Origin: Bacteroidota bacterium
GTDB taxonomy: Bacteria; Bacteroidota; Bacteroidia; Chitinophagales; Chitinophagaceae
Assembly: GCA_018267925.1 (NCBI GenBank)
Contig: JAFDXO010000195.1
Coordinates: 62,001-126,000, forward strand
Direction: 5' to 3'
Length of the DNA: 64,000 nt
Numbering within the stretch: the first letter of the stretch is position 1; each line of letters opens with the position of its first letter. Both the position numbers and the translations under genes were made by a program. Below, piece by piece: positions 7,198 to 16,148 of the stretch. The notes beneath the pieces were generated by a model. It saw nothing but the letters and a program-made list of their open reading frames with translations. It made no database searches and was not told the origin of the DNA.

Positions 7198-9324
7198 TCA
7201 ATAAAGGTTTTTCGCGCTGTACTTAATGTTTGCATTTCGTTTCATTGATTCTTGCAATGAGCTCATGATAGCATTTTTAAGCTGAGAGTTTTGCATTGCC
7301 ATTTGTTGTTGCATCATTGGATCTTGAGTTGCCTGACGAGTAAATTTTTCTTTCAAAGAAATATAAAATACACCGTCTTGTCCTTGAATACCGGGCGACA
7401 TGGTGTTTGGTTTGAAGCCATCATAAAAAGTATATCCTACTACTTTCGGCTCATATCCTAAATTAGGAAGGTAGGCACTAGCGGCATTAAAGGAATCAAC
7501 ATTTTGTATTTGCTGTGCACTTCCTTGTGCAATAGCTGCCAAAGAAGTTGCAGATTTGTATTTGCTCTTTATTATTTCCGCTTTCTTTTCCGCTTTCACC
7601 ATATTTTCAAACATTGGCTTGTTGTTGTCATCTATTTGTAACAAGCCTTTTTCCTGAATATTAGTAAGGCGAGCAATTACATAACGACCATCAAGATTAA
7701 AAACCGGAGATACATCGCCAACCTTAGCTTCATACATCCACCGAATAATATCGCGTGCAGATCCTAATCCCTGCATTACAAAATCATTCAGTTTTATATT
7801 TTGAGCTTGTAGTTTGTTTAGTCCTTGCTTTTTAACTGCTTCATCAAAAGCTTTTCCGGTTGTATTTTTTCCTGCAAATTCATTTGCTTTAGCAAAGCTG
7901 GTTTGGTCTGTTTCTTGGCTTGGTTCTAATTCTTTAGTTATGATGGCAATTTTTGCTGCGGGTGAAAAATTACGTTGCTCTTTTACCTTAATGATATGAT
8001 AACCAAATTGAGTTTTAACTTCCTTCAGATCGCCTGTGTTACCTAAGAAAGCAGCATCGTTAAATTCATGAACCATGGCTCCATAAGGGAAAAAACCGAG
8101 ATCTCCTCCTTTTGTTTTACTTCCTGGGTCATCCGAAAACTTTACTGCTAAAGAATCAAAATTTGCACCTGATTTAATAGCTGCTAAAATGCTGTCAGCT
8201 GTCTTTTTAGCTGCACTATCATCGCGAGTTTGATTGATCGCTATGAGTATGTGTTGTGCACTTACAGAATCTGGTAATGAACGTTTTTCAAGTACACGAG
8301 CCATTTTGTAAGAACCGTTTTCAAAGTAAGGTCCATAAACTGCACCAACGGGTAAATTGAACAATGAATCTGCAAACTGTGACGGATAGGTTTTTTTAGT
8401 TAAAAACATATCACGGAATTGATCGTCAGAATTTTTGTTTACAAAACTTTCTGCATCGTTTGTAGTGGTAAACTCATTTTTCAATTGGTTTAGATTATTT
8501 AAAACCGTTGCAGTATCAGCAGATGAAGGGTGTACATCAAATGATACATAGTCCATACTACGGTTTGGCTCATCAATAGTATATTGAGCTTTGTGTTTTT
8601 CTATGTATGCTTTCAAATCAGCATCAGAAACTTTTACTTCATTATCATTTACAGAAGTAAAAGGTACTTTTACATAACTAATACTACCCAAAGTATTCTG
8701 ATCCTTAATAGTGCGATCTGTTATAAACTTCAGCGTGAATGCCATGCCTGCAAAGAGATTCATGTATTTTTGAGAAACACGTGACCGAATTACATAGTGC
8801 TTCAATTCTTGCCATTGTTCCATTGCTTTTTGAGCTTCGGGACGAGAAAGATCTAATTGATTTTTCTCAAATTGCATCAAATAGTTAGGATCAAACTGAC
8901 CGGTTTCTTGGTTTTTAAAATATGGAAACTGCATCACTAATGGATCAGGGTTCGGACCACTAATCATTTCTTTCTCTTCTTCTTTAGTTACACTAATACC
9001 TAATTTTTCAGCATCGTTTCCAATAAGGTTTTCAAAAATCATTTCACGCAATACTTGATCGTGAATTTGAGCACGTGTATTATCATCAATAGACTTGTTG
9101 TTATTCATCAACGAGTATAACGATTCGTATTCCTGTACTCGTTCTGTGTAATCTTTATAATCTATTTTGTCACCATTAACTTTTGCAATACTGGTATCGC
9201 GACCAAAAAGATCACCAAACCTTCCACTTGCAGCATCCATAAGAATGAATCCTACTAGTGCTAAAGCAATAATAAAACCTGCGAGTTTCGCGTATTTATC
9301 TCTGATTTTCTGAATTACAGCCAT
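7198..9324 (-). CDS. PpiD/SurA-like membrane-anchored peptidyl-prolyl isomerase
   Basis: The 708-residue protein has one N-terminal membrane anchor (about residues 14-31), a SurA_N-type chaperone region (about 35-250), and a parvulin domain at about 355-450 marked by SAQHILI and GSKTKGGDLGFF. A long C-terminal part with a second, weaker parvulin-like region follows. This is the Bacteroidota equivalent of PpiD, a periplasmic foldase for outer-membrane proteins. It is transcribed alone from a promoter at 9357-9364 to the terminator at 7142. The start at 9324 places the basic MAVIQKIRDKYAK segment before the anchor, as in the family. Confidence 0.9.
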   Translation of the reverse strand: MAVIQKIRDKYAKLAGFIIALALVGFILMDAASGRFGDLFGRDTSIAKVNGDKIDYKDYTERVQEYESLYSLMNNNKSIDDNTRAQIHDQVLREMIFENLIGNDAEKLGISVTKEEEKEMISGPNPDPLVMQFPYFKNQETGQFDPNYLMQFEKNQLDLSRPEAQKAMEQWQELKHYVIRSRVSQKYMNLFAGMAFTLKFITDRTIKDQNTLGSISYVKVPFTSVNDNEVKVSDADLKAYIEKHKAQYTIDEPNRSMDYVSFDVHPSSADTATVLNNLNQLKNEFTTTNDAESFVNKNSDDQFRDMFLTKKTYPSQFADSLFNLPVGAVYGPYFENGSYKMARVLEKRSLPDSVSAQHILIAINQTRDDSAAKKTADSILAAIKSGANFDSLAVKFSDDPGSKTKGGDLGFFPYGAMVHEFNDAAFLGNTGDLKEVKTQFGYHIIKVKEQRNFSPAAKIAIITKELEPSQETDQTSFAKANEFAGKNTTGKAFDEAVKKQGLNKLQAQNIKLNDFVMQGLGSARDIIRWMYEAKVGDVSPVFNLDGRYVIARLTNIQEKGLLQIDDNNKPMFENMVKAEKKAEIIKSKYKSATSLAAIAQGSAQQIQNVDSFNAASAYLPNLGYEPKVVGYTFYDGFKPNTMSPGIQGQDGVFYISLKEKFTRQATQDPMMQQQMAMQNSQLKNAIMSSLQESMKRNANIKYSAKNLY

Positions 9325-9356
9325 GAGCGGTTGTGTATTGATTTTTCTAAGGTTGG

Positions 9357-9364
9357 CAAATTTA
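9357..9364 (-). promoter_or_regulatory. -7 promoter box of the PpiD-like gene (TAAATTTG)
   Basis: On the minus strand TAAATTTG matches TAnnTTTG and lies 32 bases before the ATG at 9324. Confidence 0.5.
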
Positions 9365-9691
9365 TCAGAAAAATTGTGATTACAAATACTTTATTGCCCT
9401 ATAATTTAAATTGACAAGATTTTTTGATTCTCTATTCTATCGTTTTTTTAAAGCATGTTGGATGTATGTGGATTAGTGTTAGAAAGGAATGTGAAAATTG
9501 TACTTAGTTCACATGTCCACAATTTTTTTCCCTTTTTCGATTGCTCTTTTCCATTTCAATACTTGTTTATACCCATCGTTTCCTATAATCAACAGCCAAA
9601 AAGTTTTACAATCTGCGTTTATCCACTTACTCACAATTTTATGTTAGTTACGCATCTGGCCTATATGCTTACATGTGTACTAAGTAATGTT
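9365..9691. other. AT-rich intergenic region with near-consensus DnaA boxes (candidate oriC)
   Basis: This is the core of the 485-base gap between divergent ppiD-like and nadA genes. It holds five 8-of-9 matches to TTWTNCACA: complement of TGTGGATTA at 9467-9475, complement of TGTGAAAAT at 9490-9498, TTATACCCA at 9567-9575, TTATCCACT at 9619-9627, and TTACTCACA at 9627-9635. ATGTCCACA at 9513-9521 is a weaker match. No box is perfect. The flanks are very AT-rich. A 104-codon frame covering the region has no recognisable content. ParB sites lie 3.2 kb away. The origin reading is a hypothesis. Confidence 0.3.
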
Positions 9692-9723
9692 TTGATAGGA
9701 GGGATTGTTTTGATGTACATTTG
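9692..9723 (+). promoter_or_regulatory. nadA promoter (-33 TTG, -7 TACATTTG)
   Basis: TTG at 9692-9694 and TACATTTG at 9716-9723, 21 bases apart, match the Bacteroidota sigma-A promoter. They lie about 90 bases before the nadA start at 9810. Confidence 0.55.
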
Positions 9724-9809
9724 CAATGTGGAAAGCAGTTTTCTTTCCCCAAGTTCACAAGGCTTATAGTGATAGCTTTTTTTTAAAAACTCTTTTTATT
9801 TTTATTAAA

Positions 9810-10817
9810 ATGACTGTGGAATTCGAAAGTGCAAAATCTCGACTAAACGAAATAGGATATTTGGACTTAACAATTGATCCTACCTTAGATTTATTTGAAG
9901 AAATAAAGAAATTAAAAAAGGAAAAGAATGCTGTTTTATTAGCACATTATTATCAAGAACCGGATATTCAAGATGTAGCTGATTTTATTGGAGATAGTTT
10001 AGGTTTAGCGCAACAAGCACAAAATACAAAAGCAGATATGATTGTTTTTGCTGGAGTACATTTTATGGCTGAAACGGCAAAAATATTGAATCCGAATAAA
10101 AAAGTCTTATTACCTGATTTGAAGGCAGGTTGTTCTCTTAGTGACAGTTGTCCGCCTGCTTTATTTAAAGCTTTTAAAGAAAAACACCCAGATCACATTG
10201 TTATCACCTATATTAATTGTTCTGCAGGAATGAAAGCATTAAGTGATATCATTTGTACCTCATCCAATGCTATGAAAATTGTAGAAAGCCTACCATTGGA
10301 TCAAAAAATAATTTTTGCACCAGATAAAAATTTAGGAAGTTATATAAATAAGATTACGGGTAGAAATATGGTTTTATGGAATGGTGCTTGTATAGTGCAT
10401 GAAATTTTTTCAATGGAAAAAATTATGCGGTTAAAAGAAAGACATCCTGAAGCTAAGTTTATAGCTCATCCCGAATGTGAAGAAGCTGTTTTAAGATTAG
10501 CAGATTTTATCGGTTCTACCTCACAGCTTATAAAGTATGTGTCAGAAGAAAAAGGTCAAACTTTTATTGTAGGTACAGAAGCTGGCATTATTTATCAAAT
10601 GCAACAAAAGGCACCCGGCAAAACGCTAATACCTGCACCACCTGATAATGCTTGTGCGTGTAATGATTGTCCACACATGAAATTAAATACATTAGAGAAA
10701 CTATATTTATGTATGAAATATGAATTACCAGAGGTAACTATGGAAGAGGATTTACGTTTATCGGCTAAATTGCCAATAGATAGAATGCTTGAATTATCGG
10801 CAAAATTTGGGTTATAG
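9810..10817 (+). CDS. nadA: Quinolinate synthase
   Basis: The 335-residue protein is NadA, which condenses iminoaspartate with dihydroxyacetone phosphate to quinolinate in NAD biosynthesis. It uses one 4Fe-4S cluster held by three cysteines, seen here in [19 protein letters not shown] and [32 protein letters not shown] near the N-terminus is the family signature. The open frame extends upstream to 9726, but the first 28 residues are low-complexity and outside the family, so ATG 9810 is chosen. Its usual partner NadB is not in the window. A strong terminator follows. Confidence 0.95.
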   Translation: MTVEFESAKSRLNEIGYLDLTIDPTLDLFEEIKKLKKEKNAVLLAHYYQEPDIQDVADFIGDSLGLAQQAQNTKADMIVFAGVHFMAETAKILNPNKKVLLPDLKAGCSLSDSCPPALFKAFKEKHPDHIVITYINCSAGMKALSDIICTSSNAMKIVESLPLDQKIIFAPDKNLGSYINKITGRNMVLWNGACIVHEIFSMEKIMRLKERHPEAKFIAHPECEEAVLRLADFIGSTSQLIKYVSEEKGQTFIVGTEAGIIYQMQQKAPGKTLIPAPPDNACACNDCPHMKLNTLEKLYLCMKYELPEVTMEEDLRLSAKLPIDRMLELSAKFGL

Positions 10818-10860
10818 TATTTTTTAAAGAAAAAAATTTTAGTAATAATTTGTTCACTTG

Positions 10861-10892
10861 AAGAATAGGCCTAAATTCGGCCTATTCTTTTA
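10861..10892 (+). terminator. Intrinsic terminator of nadA
   Basis: A perfect 11-bp stem, AAGAATAGGCC at 10861-10871 with GGCCTATTCTT at 10879-10889, has a 7-base loop and ends in T residues. Confidence 0.85.
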
Positions 10893-10912
10893 AGTTTAAA
10901 ACTATAAAAAGT

Positions 10913-12784
10913 ATGTTGAAATCAACCTTTACACGACTAAGTGCCGTGGCTGTTATGTTATTTAGTTTTGGAGCAGCCTCTGCACAAACAAATGCAGCTA
11001 TTTTAGGGGCACGCTTAATTGTAGAATCACCATCTTCTATTTCGGGACAAAAAGACTTCACTTATTCTAGTAATGGTACTAGTCCATGGGGTGGAGCAAT
11101 TACTCCACGAACGCATGAAGAAGTTGCAAAATTTTCGGATTCTTTAGGATGTAGCACCATATCTGGTGTTACAGGAAAATGGGCATTAGTTTATAGAGGC
11201 AATTGCGAATTTGGACAAAAGGCATTAAATGCCCAGAATGCAGGTGCAATCGGAGTAATTATTTGGAATCATACAGATAATGAATTGATAAATATGGCAG
11301 CTGGTTCAGTTGGTAATAATGTTACCATTCCAGTACTTTTTGTTACGAAGAAGGATGGTACTGATATGAACAATCAACTAAACAATGGCCAACAAGTTTT
11401 TATTTCACTTACAAATTGGGGATTTGGTTATGCCAATGATTTAGCTATAATTTTAGGTACAACAGCTGCTTCACCTGGTATGGCTGTTCCTTTAAATCAA
11501 CTTTCTGGAGCTACTTCAGCTGCATATCGTGGTTATGTAGGAGCTGCTGTAGCTAATACAGGAACTCAAACTCAAAACAATGTAAAGTTATCATGTAAAG
11601 TTAACTTTACCCCAGCATCTGGAGGTACAAGCACACCTTTTTATTCTGACTCTGCTACGCTTGCAACATTTGCTCCCGGTGATTCAATTGATTTAATGAG
11701 TTCTCCACGTAGTTTTAACTTTATGCCTACACAAACAGGTACATACAATTTCCAATACAATGTTTCTGCATCTGCCCCAGATCAGTTTTTGTACGATAAC
11801 CATGATCAATTTTCATTTTCTGTGACTAATAATGTTTTCTCACGTGGTCGTTATGATATCGTAAATCAAACGCCTATTGTTACTGGATATTCAAGAGTAA
11901 ATACAACTAGTAATCCTTGGACTTGGGGTCCTATGATTTATGTAAACAAGGGTAACTATATTATGCAAACACTTCAATTTGCATTAGCAGATCAAGATAC
12001 TTCTAAACATTCATTAGTTACGAGTGCAGCAGGTCAATTTATTGATGCTTACATTTTCAAATGGAAAGACTTAAATAACGATGGTTTGATAGAAAAGAAT
12101 GAATTGTCCTTAAAAGCTGGTGCATTTAAAACATTTACTACTTCTGATTCTACAAAGAAAATGATGAATGTTCAAATTGGTGATACAATTGGCAATAGTT
12201 TACAAGTTCTAACTGAAGATTCAAGTTATTATTGGATCGCAGTAAATTTGGGTACTCAATTTATGCTTAGTAATGATGGAAATCAAAATTACTATATGCG
12301 GGCGTATTCTGCTGCTCATGGTACCAATCCAAGTAAAGATTTTTGGGGTCCCGGTGTAATGATTCGTAAGGAAGACTTAACACCTTCTGATACGATTAAA
12401 GCTATACCTTTTGGTGTTACTACTCAAAACTCAGGTAGCATTGATTCATCTACTTTTGATCAACAAAGTGCAGTACCTGCTTTAGCTTTTATAACCAGTA
12501 TGTGGACTGCGAATGTAAAGCCTGTAACTAATGATCAGTATGTACAATTGTATCCTAATCCTGCTATTAACAATCTAAATGTTCGTATAGCTTTAGATAG
12601 AGAAGAGGATGTTTATGTAAAGGTTATGGATGCTATGGGAAAGCAAGTAATGCTCGAGCATATTGGTAAAACTCAAAACAAGAACATTAATGTAAATATT
12701 TCTTCTTTAGCTAATGGCAATTATTACTTGGTTGTTATTGGTGAAAATAGGGGAATTATTAAGTCTTTTGTAAAAGCTGATTAA
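10913..12784 (+). CDS. Secreted PA-domain protein with type IX secretion sorting domain
   Basis: The 623-residue protein has a signal peptide ending in AASAQ (about residue 25) and a protease-associated (PA) domain at about 60-165, with GKWALVYRGNCEFGQKALNAQNAGA typical of that fold. A long beta-rich middle follows. The type A C-terminal sorting domain covers about 541-623 (VQLYPNPAINNLNV, then MDAMGKQV and NGNYYLVV). It should be exported by Sec and then moved to the surface or outside by the T9SS, for which porQ is present at 43.8 kb. No catalytic protease domain is visible. It is flanked by terminators on both sides, so it is a single-gene unit. Confidence 0.88.
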   Translation: MLKSTFTRLSAVAVMLFSFGAASAQTNAAILGARLIVESPSSISGQKDFTYSSNGTSPWGGAITPRTHEEVAKFSDSLGCSTISGVTGKWALVYRGNCEFGQKALNAQNAGAIGVIIWNHTDNELINMAAGSVGNNVTIPVLFVTKKDGTDMNNQLNNGQQVFISLTNWGFGYANDLAIILGTTAASPGMAVPLNQLSGATSAAYRGYVGAAVANTGTQTQNNVKLSCKVNFTPASGGTSTPFYSDSATLATFAPGDSIDLMSSPRSFNFMPTQTGTYNFQYNVSASAPDQFLYDNHDQFSFSVTNNVFSRGRYDIVNQTPIVTGYSRVNTTSNPWTWGPMIYVNKGNYIMQTLQFALADQDTSKHSLVTSAAGQFIDAYIFKWKDLNNDGLIEKNELSLKAGAFKTFTTSDSTKKMMNVQIGDTIGNSLQVLTEDSSYYWIAVNLGTQFMLSNDGNQNYYMRAYSAAHGTNPSKDFWGPGVMIRKEDLTPSDTIKAIPFGVTTQNSGSIDSSTFDQQSAVPALAFITSMWTANVKPVTNDQYVQLYPNPAINNLNVRIALDREEDVYVKVMDAMGKQVMLEHIGKTQNKNINVNISSLANGNYYLVVIGENRGIIKSFVKAD

Positions 12785-12805
12785 TTTAATTTTTAATTTT
12801 TATTT

Positions 12806-12835
12806 ATGCCGCTCATTTTTGTGAGCGGCATTTTT
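12806..12835 (+). terminator. Intrinsic terminator after the PA-domain protein
   Basis: ATGCCGCTCA at 12806-12815 pairs with TGAGCGGCAT at 12822-12831 and is followed by TTTT. The T run merges directly into the parS site. Confidence 0.85.
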
Positions 12836-12864
12836 GTTCCACGTGGAACAACACAATATTTTTG
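12834..12864 (+). promoter_or_regulatory. mnmG promoter, overlapping parS
   Basis: A -33-like TTG at 12834-12836 and the -7 box TATTTTTG at 12857-12864 are 20 bases apart. The expected transcription start falls about at the ATG at 12869, so the mRNA may be nearly leaderless. The 16-bp parS site at 12835-12850 fills the -33 element and most of the spacer. Confidence 0.5.
12835..12850. promoter_or_regulatory. parS: ParB-binding site parS (perfect palindrome)
   Basis: TGTTCCACGTGGAACA is a perfect 16-bp palindrome fitting the bacterial chromosomal parS consensus TGTTNCACGTGNAACA. It lies between the terminator of the PA-domain gene and the start of mnmG. Confidence 0.9.
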
Positions 12865-12868
12865 CAAA

Positions 12869-14734
12869 ATGTTTTCAAACTATCATACTATAGTTGTAGG
12901 TGCTGGACATGCTGGATGTGAGGCTGCTTTTGCTGCTGCTAAAATGGGATCCCGAGTTTTACTTATTACTATGAATATGCAAACCATAGCTCAAATGAGT
13001 TGTAATCCGGCTATGGGTGGAATTGCTAAAGGACAAATAGTTCGTGAAATTGATGCTTTGGGCGGAATGAGTGGGATTATAAGTGATAAGAGTTTAATTC
13101 AGTTCAGAATGCTTAATAAATCAAAAGGACCAGGGATGTGGAGTCCAAGAACACAAAATGATCGTTCTTTATTTGCCAATTATTGGAGAGAAGCAATCGA
13201 AAATAATAGCAATATAGATATTTGGCAAGACATGGTTACCGGAATAATTGTTTCACGTGGAACAGTTATTGGCGTAAGGACAGGAATGGGGCAAGAAATT
13301 TTTAGTAAAACGGTAGTATTGACTAATGGAACATTTCTAAATGGAGTTATACATATTGGTGAAAAGCAGTTTGGCGGAGGAAGAATCGGAGAAAATAAAG
13401 CAACAGGAATTACAGAACAATTAGTTTCTCTTGGATTTCAAAGCGCTCGACTAAAAACAGGAACACCGCCTCGAATAGATGGAAGAAGCCTTGACTATTC
13501 AAAAATGGAAATTCAAGAAGGCGATTCAGAAATTGTTGGCTTTTCATACCTGCCCATTGAAAGAATAAAACCAGAACAACAAAGAAATTGTTGGATTACA
13601 TATACCAGTCAAAAAGTTCATGATATACTTCGTACAGGTTTTGAAAAATCACCCATGTACCAAGGGCGAATTAAAGGAAGTGGACCAAGATATTGCCCAA
13701 GTATTGAAGATAAAATAAACAGGTTTGCAGAAAAGGATAGACATCAATTGTTTGTAGAACCCGAAGGGTGGAATACAGTCGAAATATACGTTAATGGATT
13801 TAGTACATCATTGCCTGAAGATGTACAGTTTAAAGCATTATCAACTGTTCCGGGTTTTGAAAACTGTAAGTTTTTTAGACCGGGATACGCTATTGAATAC
13901 GATTATTTTCCGCCTACTCAATTACATTTTACCTTAGAAACAAAACAGATAGCTAATCTTTTCTTTGCTGGACAAATAAATGGCACAACTGGATATGAAG
14001 AAGCAGCTTGCCAAGGCATTGTGGCCGGAATAAATGCACATCAAAAGGCACACGAGAAAGAACCCTTTACCCTTTCAAGAAATGAAGCGTATATAGGTGT
14101 TCTAATTGATGATTTAATCAATAAAGGTACTGATGAGCCGTATAGAATGTTTACAAGCAGAGCAGAGTATAGAACCCTTCTTCGACAAGACAATGCAGAC
14201 CTCAGACTAACTGAGATCGGATATAAAATCGGTCTTGCCTCAGAGGAAAGAATGGATTTAACTCGAAATAAAATAGTAGCCGTTAAAGCTATTAAAGAAG
14301 CGGTTAAACAAATTTCTGCCTCACCCGATGAAATTAAGTCATTATTAGAGCAAAAAGGAAATAACAATCTTACTGAAAGAACCAAAATTTCAAAACTATT
14401 ATTACGCCCGGAAATTGGAATTCAAGATTTAATTGCTCAGTTACCAGCATTGGCATCACTTAAAAAATATACCCCAATAGAATTAGAACAAGCCGAAATA
14501 CAGATAAAGTATGAAGTCTATATAGAAAAGGAAAGAGAGTTAGTGAAAAAAATGGCTACATTAGAAGACCAAGTAATTCCAGATAGCTTTGATTATCACA
14601 AACTTAGTTCATTAAGTATGGAAGCACGGCAAAAATTAGACAAGATTCGACCCAGAACTTTAGGACAAGCCAGTAGAATAAGTGGAGTTAATCCAAGTGA
14701 TGTACAAATTCTAATGGTTTATATGGGGCGTTAA
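12869..14734 (+). CDS. mnmG: tRNA uridine-5-carboxymethylaminomethyl modification enzyme MnmG (GidA)
   Basis: The 621-residue protein is the FAD-dependent MnmG subunit. With MnmE it installs cmnm5 groups on U34 of certain tRNAs. The dinucleotide fold starts HTIVVGAGHAGCEAA, followed by the family motifs MSCNPAMGGIAKGQIVREIDALGG and ARLKTGTPPRIDGRS. DYFPPTQLHFTLETK and NGTTGYEEAACQG lie in the FAD-binding half, and the C-terminal GidA-associated domain ends PRTLGQASRISGV. The frame extends upstream to 12806, but that part overlaps a terminator and parS, so ATG 12869 is chosen. recX follows after 11 bases. A second parS lies within the gene. Confidence 0.97.
   Translation: MFSNYHTIVVGAGHAGCEAAFAAAKMGSRVLLITMNMQTIAQMSCNPAMGGIAKGQIVREIDALGGMSGIISDKSLIQFRMLNKSKGPGMWSPRTQNDRSLFANYWREAIENNSNIDIWQDMVTGIIVSRGTVIGVRTGMGQEIFSKTVVLTNGTFLNGVIHIGEKQFGGGRIGENKATGITEQLVSLGFQSARLKTGTPPRIDGRSLDYSKMEIQEGDSEIVGFSYLPIERIKPEQQRNCWITYTSQKVHDILRTGFEKSPMYQGRIKGSGPRYCPSIEDKINRFAEKDRHQLFVEPEGWNTVEIYVNGFSTSLPEDVQFKALSTVPGFENCKFFRPGYAIEYDYFPPTQLHFTLETKQIANLFFAGQINGTTGYEEAACQGIVAGINAHQKAHEKEPFTLSRNEAYIGVLIDDLINKGTDEPYRMFTSRAEYRTLLRQDNADLRLTEIGYKIGLASEERMDLTRNKIVAVKAIKEAVKQISASPDEIKSLLEQKGNNNLTERTKISKLLLRPEIGIQDLIAQLPALASLKKYTPIELEQAEIQIKYEVYIEKERELVKKMATLEDQVIPDSFDYHKLSSLSMEARQKLDKIRPRTLGQASRISGVNPSDVQILMVYMGR
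13249..13264. promoter_or_regulatory. parS: Second ParB-binding site parS, inside mnmG
   Basis: TGTTTCACGTGGAACA fits TGTTNCACGTGNAACA in both half-sites and lies 414 bases from the first site, within the coding sequence (codons for VSRGT). Confidence 0.85.
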
Positions 14735-14745
14735 GAAAGAATAAA

Positions 14746-15201
14746 ATGGATGCACGATCAAAGATTCATCATTTCTGTAATTATCAGGAACGAAGCCACA
14801 AAGAAGTACGATCAAAACTGTATGAATTGGGCTGTCATTCTGATGAAGTAAATAACCTGCTTGCAGAATTAATAGAATTAGATTTATTAAATGAAAATCG
14901 CTTTGCTCATTCCTTAGTTCGAGGAAAATTTAGAATAAAGCAATGGGGACGTGTAAAGATCAAGATGCAACTAAAGCAACATCAAATATCTGACTACTGC
15001 GTAAAATCAGCAATGCAAGAAATTATTGAAACAGAATATCTATCTGTTCTGAAAAATTTGGCTGCAAAAAAATGGATCCTACTAAAAGGCGAAAAGCAAC
15101 CTCTAATCCGAAAAGAAAAATTAGTAAGATTTCTACTCCAACGAGGGTTTGAATCAGATCTTATAAAGGATTGTCTTTCAGAAATTATACACGCTGAATA
15201 A
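14746..15201 (+). CDS. recX: RecX family regulatory protein
   Basis: The 151-residue protein matches RecX, the modulator of RecA filaments. Typical three-helix repeats are visible: RSHKEVRSKLYELGCHSDEVNNLLAELIELDLLNENRFAHSLVRGKFRIKQWG, a second repeat with KMQLKQHQISDYCVKSAMQEI, and a third near RKEKLVRFLLQRGFESDLIKDCL. It begins 11 bases after mnmG and probably shares its transcript. recA itself is not in the window. Length is normal. Confidence 0.9.
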   Translation: MDARSKIHHFCNYQERSHKEVRSKLYELGCHSDEVNNLLAELIELDLLNENRFAHSLVRGKFRIKQWGRVKIKMQLKQHQISDYCVKSAMQEIIETEYLSVLKNLAAKKWILLKGEKQPLIRKEKLVRFLLQRGFESDLIKDCLSEIIHAE

Positions 15202-15252
15202 AGTTTGTTCAATAAATTTATCGTAAATTTACAATTCATAATTACTCCGTCC

Positions 15253-15639
15253 ATGGTACAACAAGTAACTGAAGGCGTTAGCGTAACAGTAGAGACCTTT
15301 TATCAAGCACATCAGTCTAATCCGCTTAGTTCGGAATATCTTTTTGCCTACCGTGTAGTTATTGAAAACCTTAGTGAATTTCCCATCAAGTTATTACGCC
15401 GTCATTGGCATATTATTGATAGCAACGGATCTTATCGCGAGGTAGAAGGTGAAGGTGTAGTTGGACAACAGCCAATTATTGAACCTGGAGGTAATTATCA
15501 ATATGCTTCAGCAGCAAATTTACGAAGCGATATGGGGAAAATGTTTGGATCCTATCAAATGGAAAATCTGTATAACAAACGTTTGCTTACCATTCATATT
15601 CCCGAGTTTCAATTAATTGCTCCATTTAAGAATAATTAG
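15253..15639 (+). CDS. apaG: ApaG domain protein
   Basis: The 128-residue protein is ApaG, a small immunoglobulin-like fold linked to Co2+/Mg2+ phenotypes in enterobacteria, with no settled biochemical role. The core motifs are YLFAYRVVIENLS, LLRRHWHIIDSNG, VEGEGVVGQQPIIEPG and the SGxPL-like YASAANLRSDMGKMFGSY segment. The frame opens further upstream with a TTG at 15205, but conservation begins at MVQQVTEGVSV, so ATG 15253 is chosen. It follows recX by 51 bases and ends 4 bases into the convergent thioredoxin-like gene. Confidence 0.9.
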   Translation: MVQQVTEGVSVTVETFYQAHQSNPLSSEYLFAYRVVIENLSEFPIKLLRRHWHIIDSNGSYREVEGEGVVGQQPIIEPGGNYQYASAANLRSDMGKMFGSYQMENLYNKRLLTIHIPEFQLIAPFKNN

Positions 15640-16148
15640 TGACCAACTACCAATTTCAAAAGGTCGCTTTCAATAGATGTTTTTATCGTTTCGACTATTC
15701 TTCCCAATTCTTTTCCTTCTTTAAAAACAATAATGGTTGGAACTAACTGAATTTCAAATTTTTCCCTTTCATTTCCTACTGATTGTTTTTCTCTATCAAC
15801 ACCAATTAGCTCTAATTCTCTAAAAGGAAAATGGCAGGCTAATAATGTTTTGTAGAGCTTGGGAATTAAAAGGTGAGAATCTTCACACCAAGTACCCATT
15901 ACTACAACCAATTTACATTTGTTCAGAATTGGAGAAAGTTTCTGAATCATTTCATTGTTTGGAGTATAGTCAGAAACTCCTGTATTAAACCATGTAAATG
16001 TAGGCTCCTTTATTAGACTATCAAAAGAGAAAGTACCGCGAAAAATTTTACTTCCAGTTGTTGAATCAACAGATATAATAATACTATTTTGTACGTGCAT
16101 AAAAAAGGGAAAAATAAAACAAATACTGTATAATAATAACGATTTCAT
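15636..16148 (-). CDS. Thioredoxin-like secreted or membrane-anchored protein
   Basis: The 170-residue protein has a hydrophobic N-terminus (about residues 4-20), probably a signal peptide or anchor. A thioredoxin fold follows: VVVMGTWCEDSHLLIP, with the active position WCEDS having only one cysteine, and the cis-proline segment VPTIIVFKEGKELGRIVE. The single-cysteine site argues against a classical disulfide reductase. Its ATG overlaps the stop of the upstream MerR-type gene (ATGA, 16145-16148), so the two are translationally coupled. Confidence 0.8.
   Translation of the reverse strand: MKSLLLYSICFIFPFFMHVQNSIIISVDSTTGSKIFRGTFSFDSLIKEPTFTWFNTGVSDYTPNNEMIQKLSPILNKCKLVVVMGTWCEDSHLLIPKLYKTLLACHFPFRELELIGVDREKQSVGNEREKFEIQLVPTIIVFKEGKELGRIVETIKTSIESDLLKLVVGH

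Noticed and set aside
8778..8783. CACGTG core as a further parS site (others at 9072 and 11841)
   Set aside because: The flanking bases do not match TGTTN or NAACA on both sides; these are chance palindromes inside coding sequence.
9455..9769. 104-codon open frame upstream of nadA
   Set aside because: It has low-complexity, Phe/Ser/Leu/Cys-rich content unlike a protein and covers the DnaA-box region and nadA promoter.
14041..14385. 114-codon minus-strand frame inside mnmG
   Set aside because: Shadow of the MnmG coding sequence; the sense frame is a complete and strongly conserved gene.
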